From positions 1-64,000 of the forward strand of contig NZ_AUAS01000008.1 of the NCBI RefSeq assembly GCF_000428845.1: a DNA stretch of 64,000 bases, in the 5' to 3' direction. Below the pieces are notes generated by a model. That model was given only the letters and a program-made list of their open reading frames with translations. It was not told the origin of the DNA and made no database searches. Positions 1 to 8,239 of the stretch are shown piece after piece (the stretch's first letter is position 1; each line of letters starts with the position of its first letter). Source of the DNA: Dyadobacter alkalitolerans DSM 23607 (GTDB lineage: Bacteria; Bacteroidota; Bacteroidia; Cytophagales; Spirosomataceae). The translations under genes were made by a program, and so were the position numbers.

Positions 1-340
1 AATATTCAATACAGATCAGGGTAGCCAGTTTACTAGCCCATGGTTCGTTAATTCCTTGCTAGAGAAGGGCATAAAGGTCTCAATGGACGGAAAGGGAAGA
101 GCTCTCGACAACGTCTTCATTGAAAGATTTTGGAGATCGCTCAAATATGAATATGTATACCTGAACCCTCCCAATGGTGGGGTGGATTTGTATAATGGAG
201 TAAAAAAATATGTAAAATTCTATAACGCTGAACGCAGACATACTACTATTGGATCTACCCCAAATGACCTGTTTTTTGGCGCAAAAGCATCTTAATCGAA
301 CTTAATTGTAATCACTGGCTGTCCAGCCAAACGGGAGTAC
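1..340 (+). mobile_element. Right end of an IS3-family insertion sequence
   Basis: The window opens inside an insertion sequence, of which only the last part is present. The transposase C-terminus ends at 295. About 20 bases further on, 318-340 reads GCTGTCCAGCCAAACGGGAGTAC, or GTACTCCCGTTTGGCTGGAC when read from the other strand (first 20 bases). This position and look suit the terminal inverted repeat of an IS3-type element. The left end is outside the window, so the inverted repeat, the target duplication and the exact boundary cannot be confirmed. The right edge at 340 is an estimate. Confidence 0.45.
2..295 (+). CDS. IS3-family transposase (OrfB), C-terminal part
   Basis: This is the C-terminal 97 codons of a DDE integrase-core transposase that starts upstream of the window. 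The second catalytic Asp lies in NTDQGSQFTS near the edge, and the catalytic Glu lies in NVFIERFWRSLKYE about 35 residues later, the D-(35)-E spacing of the rve domain in IS3-family OrfB. The tail FYNAERRHTTIGSTP is also typical of OrfB. No frameshift or stop is seen in the visible part, so the element may be intact. The frame is open from base 2, so an internal TTG start at 56 is unlikely to be real. Confidence 0.9.
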   Translation: MFNTDQGSQFTSPWFVNSLLEKGIKVSMDGKGRALDNVFIERFWRSLKYEYVYLNPPNGGVDLYNGVKKYVKFYNAERRHTTIGSTPNDLFFGAKAS

Positions 341-430
341 TTCAGAGCTTTATGGCCAGGATCATTTCGAGCCGAAACGTATACGGAAATAACCTGTGAA
401 GCAAATCATCGTTTTTCGACATTCATGCGA

Positions 431-1495
431 CTACATGTTAAATCGCATGATTACTTCTTTGGCCCAAGAACCAAGAATTTGCCATAGGTCTAAGATGGTA
501 AAAAGGATAACAACTCCCGCAATGGTCATAAACAATCCAGCCCAGAAAGATCTCCCTTTTAACGATCCATTACTGTTTGGAAGAATAATGGCTCGGACGA
601 TTGCAATAAATAAAATGAAAGTGATCAGTGATAAAAAGAAAACAACAAACTTCACCACGCCTCGTATTTCCAAGAACCACGGGAAAATGAATATAAGGAA
701 AAGCGCCATTGAGGAAAAGTACTGGATGGCTGAGAGAATAAATTGTTCCCTTTTAGACTCATCTATTTCCCTATATACATACCGAACATTTAAGTCTAAA
801 ACCTTATTGTACGGCACTATAAAGCAATGCCCTGGAATTCCTATTGCTTCACCTTTTGAACTCGAGAATCGCTTGGCGTCAGTTAAAAAAATTGTCTCTA
901 ATTCTCCTGTCTTGCTCGAAATAGCATAGTCAGATAGAAAGCCTGAAACCATTTTATGTTTTCCCCCCTCTTCTATATTCAAAATGATATCCACATAGGT
1001 TTCGATGACTTTTCCCTTTGGAAGCGACTTGAAATTCTTTGAATAAATGATGTCACCCTTAAAGAAGTAATACCATTGATTATTAAAGCGTAATAGCGAA
1101 AATCGAGAATCCAAGCGTAACGTTCGGACAAGCATATGGGCAATTTGGCCTAATGCCGCGGCTACTACTAAACTAGTTATCAAGTAGCCAAAGGCAACCC
1201 ATAAATATTGAGAAGTAACTTCTTGGAACTTCGCAGTGGTAACCGACTGATATGCACTAGAGGCCGGTTTTTTGATGGTTTCGAAGGTGAAACCATATAT
1301 TTTACCAAGGATTAGGAAGCTAACTATCTGAACCAGAATGCCGAGAAAGATGCTGGTAATTAATCTGTCTGCAAAAATCCCGATTCCGAACTCTTTGGTA
1401 AAATGTCCCTGAAAGTAAAACCTTTTAAGGACTACTCCAGGGACAATCAATAGTACAACAAATATGATGCTGGTAGCCGATACGGGAAATTCCAT
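431..1495 (-). CDS. Multi-pass membrane protein of unknown function
   Basis: This 354-residue protein is mostly membrane and I do not firmly recognise it. Hydrophobic segments lie near residues 7-28, 45-65, 98-120, 260-280, 285-305 and 325-345. A soluble stretch between about 135 and 255 is rich in beta-type sequence (KGDIIYSKNF, KVIETYVDIILN). The plan, a short N-terminal membrane region followed by a soluble domain and C-terminal helices, recalls DUF6338-type proteins, but this is only an impression. The start codon overlaps the stop of the upstream 70-residue gene by one base (TAATG), so the two are probably translated together. The pair sits just inside an insertion sequence end. Confidence 0.65.
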   Translation of the reverse strand: MEFPVSATSIIFVVLLIVPGVVLKRFYFQGHFTKEFGIGIFADRLITSIFLGILVQIVSFLILGKIYGFTFETIKKPASSAYQSVTTAKFQEVTSQYLWVAFGYLITSLVVAAALGQIAHMLVRTLRLDSRFSLLRFNNQWYYFFKGDIIYSKNFKSLPKGKVIETYVDIILNIEEGGKHKMVSGFLSDYAISSKTGELETIFLTDAKRFSSSKGEAIGIPGHCFIVPYNKVLDLNVRYVYREIDESKREQFILSAIQYFSSMALFLIFIFPWFLEIRGVVKFVVFFLSLITFILFIAIVRAIILPNSNGSLKGRSFWAGLFMTIAGVVILFTILDLWQILGSWAKEVIMRFNM

Positions 1496-1707
1496 TAACG
1501 ACTAGAAATGGTCATAGGTCCTGTGGAAAGCGTAATCGTGTCAGACATCCCAGGTTTGAGTTTTTCAACGGCATCAACGTATATCTCCCTGTCTTTGGGA
1601 TTTGCCATGATTTCCTTTGCCTCAGAACTTACCACATCTGTATCTGAAGAGAAAATCGATTCCAGCACCGTCAAAATCGAATTCCAGATTTCTTGATATA
1701 TGTTCAT
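1495..1707 (-). CDS. Small protein coupled to the membrane protein downstream
   Basis: This is a 70-residue protein read from the ATG at 1707; an upstream ATG at 1728 adds seven residues with no hydrophobic character. It has an amphipathic N-terminal helix (IYQEIWNSILTVLESIF) and then an acidic, polar remainder with no signal peptide and no cysteine. I do not recognise the family. Its stop overlaps the start of the 354-residue membrane protein by one base, which suggests translational coupling and a shared function. No promoter box was recognised upstream. Confidence 0.5.
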   Translation of the reverse strand: MNIYQEIWNSILTVLESIFSSDTDVVSSEAKEIMANPKDREIYVDAVEKLKPGMSDTITLSTGPMTISSR

Positions 1708-1908
1708 GGTCGTAAAGTTTGCTTTCAAACTGACTTTTAGTTAACGTGAAACGGACAAATTTTATTCCAACGCTGAGTGAAAGAGAAACGCTAAACGGCT
1801 CGGCTACCTCGAATACCTACATCTTAATATCCACAAGCCAAACGATAGCGCAATTTACTTAAATAATGAAAATCTTGATCAAAAAGTATACTCTTGCATT
1901 ACCTCCCC

Positions 1909-2364
1909 TCAAACCCGCTTCTTAAAAATCTTAACAAACTCCGACACACTTCCTCCTATCAACATCAAACCGCCAGCTGCAAAAAGGATGTAGAGGCCGG
2001 TGTAATGTTTGACTCGTTCGGATGTTGTTGGCAGGAATGCTCTGCCGCTTGCCGGGTCGAAATAGACTGCGATGGTATCTACGCCTGCCAGACTTCGGTA
2101 GTACTTTCTTCCCATCGAGAAATCGTAGGTTTTGCCCAGATATTCTGCGTAAATGCGATCGGGATATTTAACGGTTCCTAAGCCCTTTGTTCCGTAAGTG
2201 ATTTTCATGCAGACAACTGGTAAATGGGGCGACATGTCGTCTTCCCATTTTGCACTGGTGTACATCATGTAGGTTATCACGAGGAGGCAAATACCCAGAA
2301 GAAACGGGACGAAAGGGACTATCCATCCGTATCGCCGGTTTTCAACGATCAGAACCTCATTCAT
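1909..2364 (-). CDS. Small membrane protein, DUF3592-like
   Basis: This 151-residue protein has two membrane helices, near residues 14-36 and 124-143, flanking a roughly 85-residue extracytoplasmic domain. That domain carries a Tyr-rich pattern (GKTYDFSMGRKYYRSL) followed by VDTIAVYFDPASGRAFLP. A helix, beta domain, helix layout with a 'YFDP' turn is typical of DUF3592 proteins, whose role is unknown. It overlaps the upstream 212-residue membrane protein by 8 bases, so both are probably made from one transcript. The 180 bases beyond the start of the neighbouring gene pair (1708-1908) hold nothing I can name. Confidence 0.65.
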   Translation of the reverse strand: MNEVLIVENRRYGWIVPFVPFLLGICLLVITYMMYTSAKWEDDMSPHLPVVCMKITYGTKGLGTVKYPDRIYAEYLGKTYDFSMGRKYYRSLAGVDTIAVYFDPASGRAFLPTTSERVKHYTGLYILFAAGGLMLIGGSVSEFVKIFKKRV

Positions 2365-2995
2365 AGGTTGCCTCGCTTTTGAAAGTTGTGCGGATTAGCG
2401 GGACATGCTGTATGTGGTTTTCCATTGGTATGCCTTTGAAATATTCATTGATGACCCATATGCCTTCTGTTTTAAAGGAGAGCAGGAAGCTGTTGCCGTT
2501 GGTAAGTTGGAATTGGGCAAAGCCCATTTGCAATTTGCCTTCGTTATGATACATCGTGATTTTGCGAATGTCGCCTTCTTTGATGCGTAAGGTTGTGTTG
2601 GGGAGTTGTATGTCAAGTTCATGTTCATCTGGTAATGTCGTAATCACGACGCCGCGGGCATAAGGCCAGTGATTTAAGTCAATCACTAAAATGATCATCC
2701 CCATACAAAGAAGGGCAAAGCCAGAGATGATGAGAATCGTCCGTCCAATCATGGGGTCGGGCCCTGAAAAGGTTGCGAAGAGCGAAGCTTTTAGAATTAC
2801 GAAGCCCATAAAAAGACAAATCAATACAAACACAGATTCGAATCTGACAAAGAACGAGCGGAATGTAGTCTGGTAAATCCGTTGCACTTTAAGCGGAGAG
2901 TTCGTACCGATTGTATTACGTGTGAATCGCAGCAGTCGCCAGAATACCCAACCCATCGGAATAAAGACGATCAGAAATACCAGCAGCGTGCCCAT
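2357..2995 (-). CDS. Membrane protein with a PH-like C-terminal domain
   Basis: This 212-residue protein has an N-terminal helix (residues 3-18) and two further helices (about 55-75 and 85-107). A soluble C-terminal domain follows, with alternating beta strands (VVITTLPDEHELDIQLP, GKLQMGFAQFQLTNG). The strand-rich tail resembles the PH-like domains seen in many small bacterial membrane proteins, which is inference only. The stop overlaps the next gene by 8 bases, so the two form a coupled pair. No lipobox or signal peptidase site is seen. The family is not recognised with confidence. Confidence 0.6.
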   Translation of the reverse strand: MGTLLVFLIVFIPMGWVFWRLLRFTRNTIGTNSPLKVQRIYQTTFRSFFVRFESVFVLICLFMGFVILKASLFATFSGPDPMIGRTILIISGFALLCMGMIILVIDLNHWPYARGVVITTLPDEHELDIQLPNTTLRIKEGDIRKITMYHNEGKLQMGFAQFQLTNGNSFLLSFKTEGIWVINEYFKGIPMENHIQHVPLIRTTFKSEATYE

Positions 2996-3110
2996 TGTTA
3001 CAATGATATGATTTGATCCTTAATATAATTAAATAAAGGTTACATATAAAGAAGATTGAAACATTTTTTGCTGTGATTTTCCTTGCAAAGGCGCTTCGCT
3101 AAAAGCAAAT

Positions 3111-3138
3111 GACCGGTCGTCTTTTCTGGCGACCGGTC
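3111..3138 (-). terminator. Hairpin downstream of susD
   Basis: A perfect 9-bp inverted repeat, GACCGGTCG at 3111-3119 and CGACCGGTC at 3130-3138, encloses a 10-base loop about 30 bases after the susD stop. On the minus strand it is followed by a short, imperfect T-rich run. It is probably the terminator of the susCD transcript, although the poor U tract makes this uncertain. It also lies between two minus-strand units. Confidence 0.45.
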
Positions 3139-3168
3139 GGGAAATGTGCTCGAAATGAGCAGATAGGA

Positions 3169-4803
3169 TTAGTATCCGTTGTTCTGTTTCAAGTTTGCAT
3201 TTTTGTTAAGCTCTGGCCTTGGGATTGGAAGCAGCGTTCGGTAGGCGCCGTTGGGCACGTGGGATAACCAGGATTTGGTTGTAAACACACCAAAACGGAT
3301 CAGATCTTGCCGACGGCGCCCTTCCTGTGCAAATTCCCATCCCAATTCATCGAGGAAACGGCCAAATTTGATATCCGCTCCGCCCTCGTTTGTAGTTGTA
3401 TTGTGGTTTTTCAACCCGTAAGCATAAGTGCTTCCTTTTTGAAGATCCGCAGCAGTAACAACGGCCTTCGCAGGATTTGCTTTGAAATTTCGTGCTCTTA
3501 CAGTAGTCACTATGGTTGCTGCTTCTGCGGCTTTTCCGCTTCTCAGTAACGATTCTGCCTTCATCAGTAACACATCTGCATAGCGCAGCAAGGGCCAGTC
3601 GTTGCTCAGGTTTACCGTGGTTCCTTTTTCAATTTCAAATTTCCCAAGCCTGAAACCATGCACTTCTTCCGACTGATCCACGCCGGGCAGTTGATTAATG
3701 TAGCTCAACGGTTTGCCCGCGTATGCACCCAGGGTGCTCGTTAGCGGTGTTCCGCCTGCCGAATACTGCGGACCTTGTATCCAGTTGCTTACCAGGCGCT
3801 CGTCGTCCTTGTCGAACGAATCAATAAACTGCGGAATGGCGCAAATTCCACCCCAGGGCGTGTTCAGCAGGTTGTAAGTGGCTTGATTGGCTGGCTGCAA
3901 TGTTTCCATGTGAATAGAAAATCCGTTCCAGTCGGTTACGTATTTTATATCAAAAGGTATGGCAAAAATGATCTCCTTAGAAGATTCATTATTTGTTTTA
4001 AACACCTCTTTCTGAGTAGCTTCTAATGCATATCCGGCCTTGGAGTTGATCACCAGGTTGCATTGTTCGATACACTTCTCCCAAGCAGGTGTGCCGGTGT
4101 AAACTTCTGCATTGAGATACATTTTGGCAAGAAGCGTATGTGCCCCCCATTTATTAAAACGTCCGTAGGTTGTCGGATCGTTCTTTTCTGATAGCAGCGG
4201 CAAATTGTCCTGAATATCCTTGACAATAAAATCGAAAACCTCTTTCCGTGTGCTTTGCTTTGGAATAAAACCTGCGGGCACATCAAATTGCGTGATAATC
4301 GGCACATTCCCGAACAGGTCGCAAAGCACATAGTAATAGGATGCCCGAAGGACTTTCAGCTCGGCAATTACCGCCTCTTTCCCTTCTGTAAACGGAATAC
4401 TTCCCGATTCGATCTGGAAAATAAGCCGGTTACAATTGGCAATCCCTGCATAAGACCTGTTCCAGTTATTGATCGCGATCTCGTCGTCGGCGGTCCATTT
4501 GTGATCGTGGATCCTACGGTAAACGCCGCCATCCACCCAGCCATTCGGACGGGAAGGGATAACAAGCTGGTCCCCCGATATCTCCTGGGTTCGGAAAAGC
4601 CCGTTCCATTGCTGCATCACATCCCGCCAATTGGTATAGGCAGCGCCCACCAGCGAGGCCACGTCACCGGAAGCAGGTGTGAACTGATTGGCTATAATAC
4701 GGTCGAAGCTTTCGTCTTTCAGATCAGTACACGAGCTGCCCAGCAACAGCGCTACAACAGCAATTTTACTTTTTAAACCAAAGTGTATATTTTTCATAAT
4801 CAA
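3169..4803 (-). CDS. SusD/RagB family nutrient-binding lipoprotein
   Basis: SusD proteins are surface lipoproteins that form a lid over the SusC barrel and capture oligosaccharides or peptides. The 544-residue length fits the family. The N-terminus is a lipoprotein signal with the lipobox LLGSSC, Cys25, or Cys23 if the second Met is the start. The helical TPR-like core includes NWNRSYAGIANCNRLI and VIAELKVLRASYYYVLCDLFG, typical SusD features. The C-terminal part with LLRYADVLLMKAESLLRSGK and WEFAQEGRRRQDLIRFG is diagnostic. It lies 11 bases after the susC stop in the same operon. No hydrolase gene adjoins the pair, so the substrate cannot be inferred. Confidence 0.95.
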   Translation of the reverse strand: MIMKNIHFGLKSKIAVVALLLGSSCTDLKDESFDRIIANQFTPASGDVASLVGAAYTNWRDVMQQWNGLFRTQEISGDQLVIPSRPNGWVDGGVYRRIHDHKWTADDEIAINNWNRSYAGIANCNRLIFQIESGSIPFTEGKEAVIAELKVLRASYYYVLCDLFGNVPIITQFDVPAGFIPKQSTRKEVFDFIVKDIQDNLPLLSEKNDPTTYGRFNKWGAHTLLAKMYLNAEVYTGTPAWEKCIEQCNLVINSKAGYALEATQKEVFKTNNESSKEIIFAIPFDIKYVTDWNGFSIHMETLQPANQATYNLLNTPWGGICAIPQFIDSFDKDDERLVSNWIQGPQYSAGGTPLTSTLGAYAGKPLSYINQLPGVDQSEEVHGFRLGKFEIEKGTTVNLSNDWPLLRYADVLLMKAESLLRSGKAAEAATIVTTVRARNFKANPAKAVVTAADLQKGSTYAYGLKNHNTTTNEGGADIKFGRFLDELGWEFAQEGRRRQDLIRFGVFTTKSWLSHVPNGAYRTLLPIPRPELNKNANLKQNNGY

Positions 4804-4814
4804 GTTTAGAGTTT

Positions 4815-7800
4815 TTACAATGACAAGTTTAGCCCCAGTGTGAATGTCCTGGTCATTGGATATTTATCGCGGCTGTCATTTCCCGGAGAAAGTCCCAGTC
4901 TGTCCACCTCAGGGTCTACGCCTTTGTATTTAGTAAAAGTGAATGTGTTAAGCGTAGAGCCGTAAACCCGAATGGCTTTAATGTGTTTTGTTTTCAACTT
5001 CGGGATGTTGTAGCCAATCGTGATGTTGTCGATTTTCCAGAAATCCCCGTCTTCAATGTAGTAACTGTTGAATTCCTGTGGCATGGTTGGGCTGAGTACA
5101 GCTTTGTCAAAAACCTTGTCATAGGACGATTTCAGGTTGTTGTACTGTTGAAGGCCAGTGCTTTCGAAGAACATTCGCTGGTAATTCAGGATCTGGTATT
5201 TGAATGCCCCACGCATGGTTACGCCCAGGTCCAGATTTTTGTAACGCAGGTTATTATTGAAGTTGAGATAGAACTTAGGCAAACCGTTTCCAAGCACGCG
5301 TTTGTCTTCAAAGGCATGCTGGAACTCATCGTAATTTTGCGGCTGACCGTCGCGGCCTTCGTAAATCCACTTACCGTCTTCGGATATATCCACCACCTTG
5401 AAGCCATAAAAATCACCCACCTGGTCACCAATACGCACAATGTGCGTAAAAGTCTGAACCGGGTCGCCGGTTGCACCCGTGGTAAAAAAGTCGTTGGTTG
5501 TCTTATAAATGTCATTTGAAAGACTCACCAGCTTGTTGGTATTGGTCGAATAGTTTACACTCGAGTTCCAGGTAAAATTGTTGGTCTGCACCGGCACGAA
5601 GTTCACCAGCAGTTCCAGTCCCCGGTTCTCCATCACGCCCACATTAGCGCGGGTAGATGTGTACAAGTTGGGCGGGCTGGGCACCTGGAAATCATACAAA
5701 AGCCCTTTGATCTTCCTGTTATAAAAATCAATGCTACCATTGATCCTGTTTTTCAGGATGGCAAAGTCAAGACCTATATTCGATTCATGCTTTTCCTCCC
5801 ATCTCAGGTCGGGATTCGGGTTTTGGGCAGGAACCAATGTCTGGACCCACTTGCCATTGCTGTAAAAGAACTTCTGATAATTCAGGATCGCCACGCCGAG
5901 GAACAAGTTATTAGGCTGCGTTCCCGTAACACCATAACCGGCCCTGAGTTTCAGATCGTCGAAGATCGTCTGGCCTTTCATGAATGCTTCGTTGCTGATA
6001 CGCCATCCCAGCGAAACGGCCGGGAATGTTCCCCAAGGGTTTTTTGCGCCATATAGCTGGCTCGCACCTTCGTGTCTGATACTTGCCAGCAACAGGTAAC
6101 GGTCGTCGAAGTTGTAAGTGGCCCTTGCAAAAAAGCCGATCAGGTTCGTTTCCCTTTTGGAGCTGCCAATCGGCGCAAGCCCGGTTTTCAATGCGTCTCC
6201 GATGCCGATATTATTGTAGGAAAACTTATCAGTCGGGAAATCCCAGTTCTGCATGAAAGAATCCGAGAACGAGTTGTCCTGATAGCTGTAACCACCCAGC
6301 AGGGAGAACTTGTGACGGTTCAGGTTTTTGGAATATTGCGCGGTAAGCTCCATAAGCTTATCCACCGACCGCACCGAACCAATCGAGGCGTAACCATTAC
6401 GCCCGTCCCGCAGTGCAGATACGTGGCTTTTGGTTTCTGAATAACCACGGTTCTGATTGTATTGATTGTAGGAAAACAGGGCCGACAGTTTAAGGTCTTC
6501 AATGGGACTGTAGCTGATATTGGATGTTATCCTGGTATTCTGGGAGTTGTTTTTCCCATCACTTTCCTGCAAACGCGCCACAGGGTTATCATAGTTAAAG
6601 ATCCCCGTTTGCTGAAACCAGGTTCCATCCGGGTTCCGCAATGGTGCGGTAGGATTCTGGATGATCGCCTGGCGATAGGTATATCCGTTGAAACTTACGC
6701 CATCGCCGGTGGTAGGATAGCTGTTGTATGAGTTGATGAAACCAAGATTAATGTTGAGTTTATCATTCAACATGGTATGGTTTACATCGGCGCGTCCATT
6801 AAAGGTTTTGTTTTCAGATTTGATAAAAATACCGTCCAGATATCGGTAGTTAAGGTTCACAAGATAGTTGGTACGGTGATTTCCGCCCCGAAACGTAAGG
6901 TTATGGACCTGGCTCAATGCTTTTTTAGAAATTTCCTTCATCCAGTCTGTATCCGCGCCCAGGTCCCACGACGGCTCGCGGATGCCCTGCTCAATGTGCG
7001 CGCGATAATCCGCTGCTGAGAGGAGGTCAAGCTTCCGGGCAACTGTTTGTGTGCTGAAAGAGGTGTTGTACTCAACCGTGCTGTTATAATTGCCACTGGC
7101 TCTTTTTGTAGTGACAATGATAACGCCGTTGGTGCCCCGGGTTCCATAGATCGCTGCCGCAGAACCGTCCTTAAGAACGTCTATTGACTCAATATCCTCG
7201 GGCGCTACGGTTTTAAGGTCGCCGGGAACACCATCAATAAGCACAAGGGGGTTTGAGTTAGCACCCAGCAAAGTTGTATTTCCCCGGAGCAGGATCTGAG
7301 AGCCCTGGGTAGGGTCACCGCTTGGAGCTGAAATGGTAAGACCGGCTACTTTTCCCTGTAAAAGCTGTCCCGCATCCACGGCAGGGGTTTTTACAAAATT
7401 CTCTTGCGTAACACGCACTACTGAGCTGGTAATGTCTGCTTTACGCTGACTTCCGTATCCTACCACAACCACTTCCGTAAGTTCTTTGCTGTCGACAGCC
7501 AGCACAACATCGAAATTTGACCGACTGCCAATGGCAACTTCCTGGGTAACATAACCAATAAAGGAAAAGACAAGCGTGGCAGCCTGATCTTCTGCTTTCA
7601 ATTCAAAATTTCCCTCGGGATCCGTAATAGTTCCGGTAGAAGTTCCTTTAACCACAACACTTACGCCGGGCAATGCTGCATTGTTGTTGTCCAGCACTTT
7701 TCCCTTCAGTACTTTTTCCGCCCTAACCGGCAGCTCCATGCCAGCCGTTGTTGGCGGGTGTACGGCCGCCCTCACCTGGCCAGTAAAGATGGATCCCGCG

Positions 7801-7862
7801 ATCAGCATGGCACAAAGCGGTCTGCCAAACCCCGCGAGAGGAGTAAGTCTATTTGTAATCAT
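4815..7862 (-). CDS. SusC/RagA family TonB-linked outer-membrane transporter
   Basis: This 1015-residue protein is the TonB-dependent barrel that imports the ligand held by SusD. A signal peptide occupies roughly residues 1-33. A CarboxypepD_reg-like domain follows at about 53-135 (LKGKVLDNNNAALPGVSVVVKG). The plug domain, about 140-255, holds the SusC signature GSAAAIYGTRGTNGVII. The rest is beta-barrel, ending in the aromatic-rich strand RTFTLGLNLSL. The gene is complete and precedes susD. No anti-sigma or ECF sigma gene adjoins it, so control is not of the FecIR type in cis. The ligand is unknown. Confidence 0.96.
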   Translation of the reverse strand: MITNRLTPLAGFGRPLCAMLIAGSIFTGQVRAAVHPPTTAGMELPVRAEKVLKGKVLDNNNAALPGVSVVVKGTSTGTITDPEGNFELKAEDQAATLVFSFIGYVTQEVAIGSRSNFDVVLAVDSKELTEVVVVGYGSQRKADITSSVVRVTQENFVKTPAVDAGQLLQGKVAGLTISAPSGDPTQGSQILLRGNTTLLGANSNPLVLIDGVPGDLKTVAPEDIESIDVLKDGSAAAIYGTRGTNGVIIVTTKRASGNYNSTVEYNTSFSTQTVARKLDLLSAADYRAHIEQGIREPSWDLGADTDWMKEISKKALSQVHNLTFRGGNHRTNYLVNLNYRYLDGIFIKSENKTFNGRADVNHTMLNDKLNINLGFINSYNSYPTTGDGVSFNGYTYRQAIIQNPTAPLRNPDGTWFQQTGIFNYDNPVARLQESDGKNNSQNTRITSNISYSPIEDLKLSALFSYNQYNQNRGYSETKSHVSALRDGRNGYASIGSVRSVDKLMELTAQYSKNLNRHKFSLLGGYSYQDNSFSDSFMQNWDFPTDKFSYNNIGIGDALKTGLAPIGSSKRETNLIGFFARATYNFDDRYLLLASIRHEGASQLYGAKNPWGTFPAVSLGWRISNEAFMKGQTIFDDLKLRAGYGVTGTQPNNLFLGVAILNYQKFFYSNGKWVQTLVPAQNPNPDLRWEEKHESNIGLDFAILKNRINGSIDFYNRKIKGLLYDFQVPSPPNLYTSTRANVGVMENRGLELLVNFVPVQTNNFTWNSSVNYSTNTNKLVSLSNDIYKTTNDFFTTGATGDPVQTFTHIVRIGDQVGDFYGFKVVDISEDGKWIYEGRDGQPQNYDEFQHAFEDKRVLGNGLPKFYLNFNNNLRYKNLDLGVTMRGAFKYQILNYQRMFFESTGLQQYNNLKSSYDKVFDKAVLSPTMPQEFNSYYIEDGDFWKIDNITIGYNIPKLKTKHIKAIRVYGSTLNTFTFTKYKGVDPEVDRLGLSPGNDSRDKYPMTRTFTLGLNLSL

Positions 7863-8239
7863 AATGTTACCGGTTTAGTTAATTGTTACTGATATAGATG
7901 TATTTGTTGTTGTTTTTTGATATTTTAAATAATTTAAATCCTATTTATTTTGAGGCGTACTAATCCTTTCTACGTTTTAATGACCGTAATGGGCATAGCA
8001 TGGCCGAAACCATTGATGGTTTATTTCGGGCTTTCTAACGATCTGTAATATACGTAACAAGATGTGCCGAATTGTTCAGCACATCAAATTACAATACAAT
8101 TTTAAGCTTAAATAATGCTAAACAAAATACGGTTTTTGATAACTACTGACTATATTTTGACCTTATTCAGACATAACAGCCAGAAAGGTGCAAATTTTAG
8201 CCGTATCATCGATTCGTGTTTGGATGGAGATTTGTCGCA
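7863..8239. other. 377-bp gene-free stretch upstream of susC with a palindrome
   Basis: This AT-rich interval lies between the start of susC and the stop of the outer-membrane barrel gene, both on the minus strand. It must hold the susC promoter, but no perfect TAnnTTTG box was found. At 8061-8085 there is a dyad: GATGTGC and GCACATC flank GAA-TTG-TTC, giving about 10 bp of stem with one C/A mismatch. It could be an operator or the terminator of the barrel operon, though no clear T tract follows on the minus strand. No ORF of convincing character was seen. Confidence 0.5.

Noticed and set aside
396-929. 177-codon plus-strand ORF over the membrane protein gene
   Set aside because: It is the antisense shadow of the 431-1495 gene, which has clear membrane helices and coupling to its neighbour.
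8061-8085. Riboswitch upstream of susC
   Set aside because: There is only a simple dyad, with no multi-stem aptamer pattern that I recognise.
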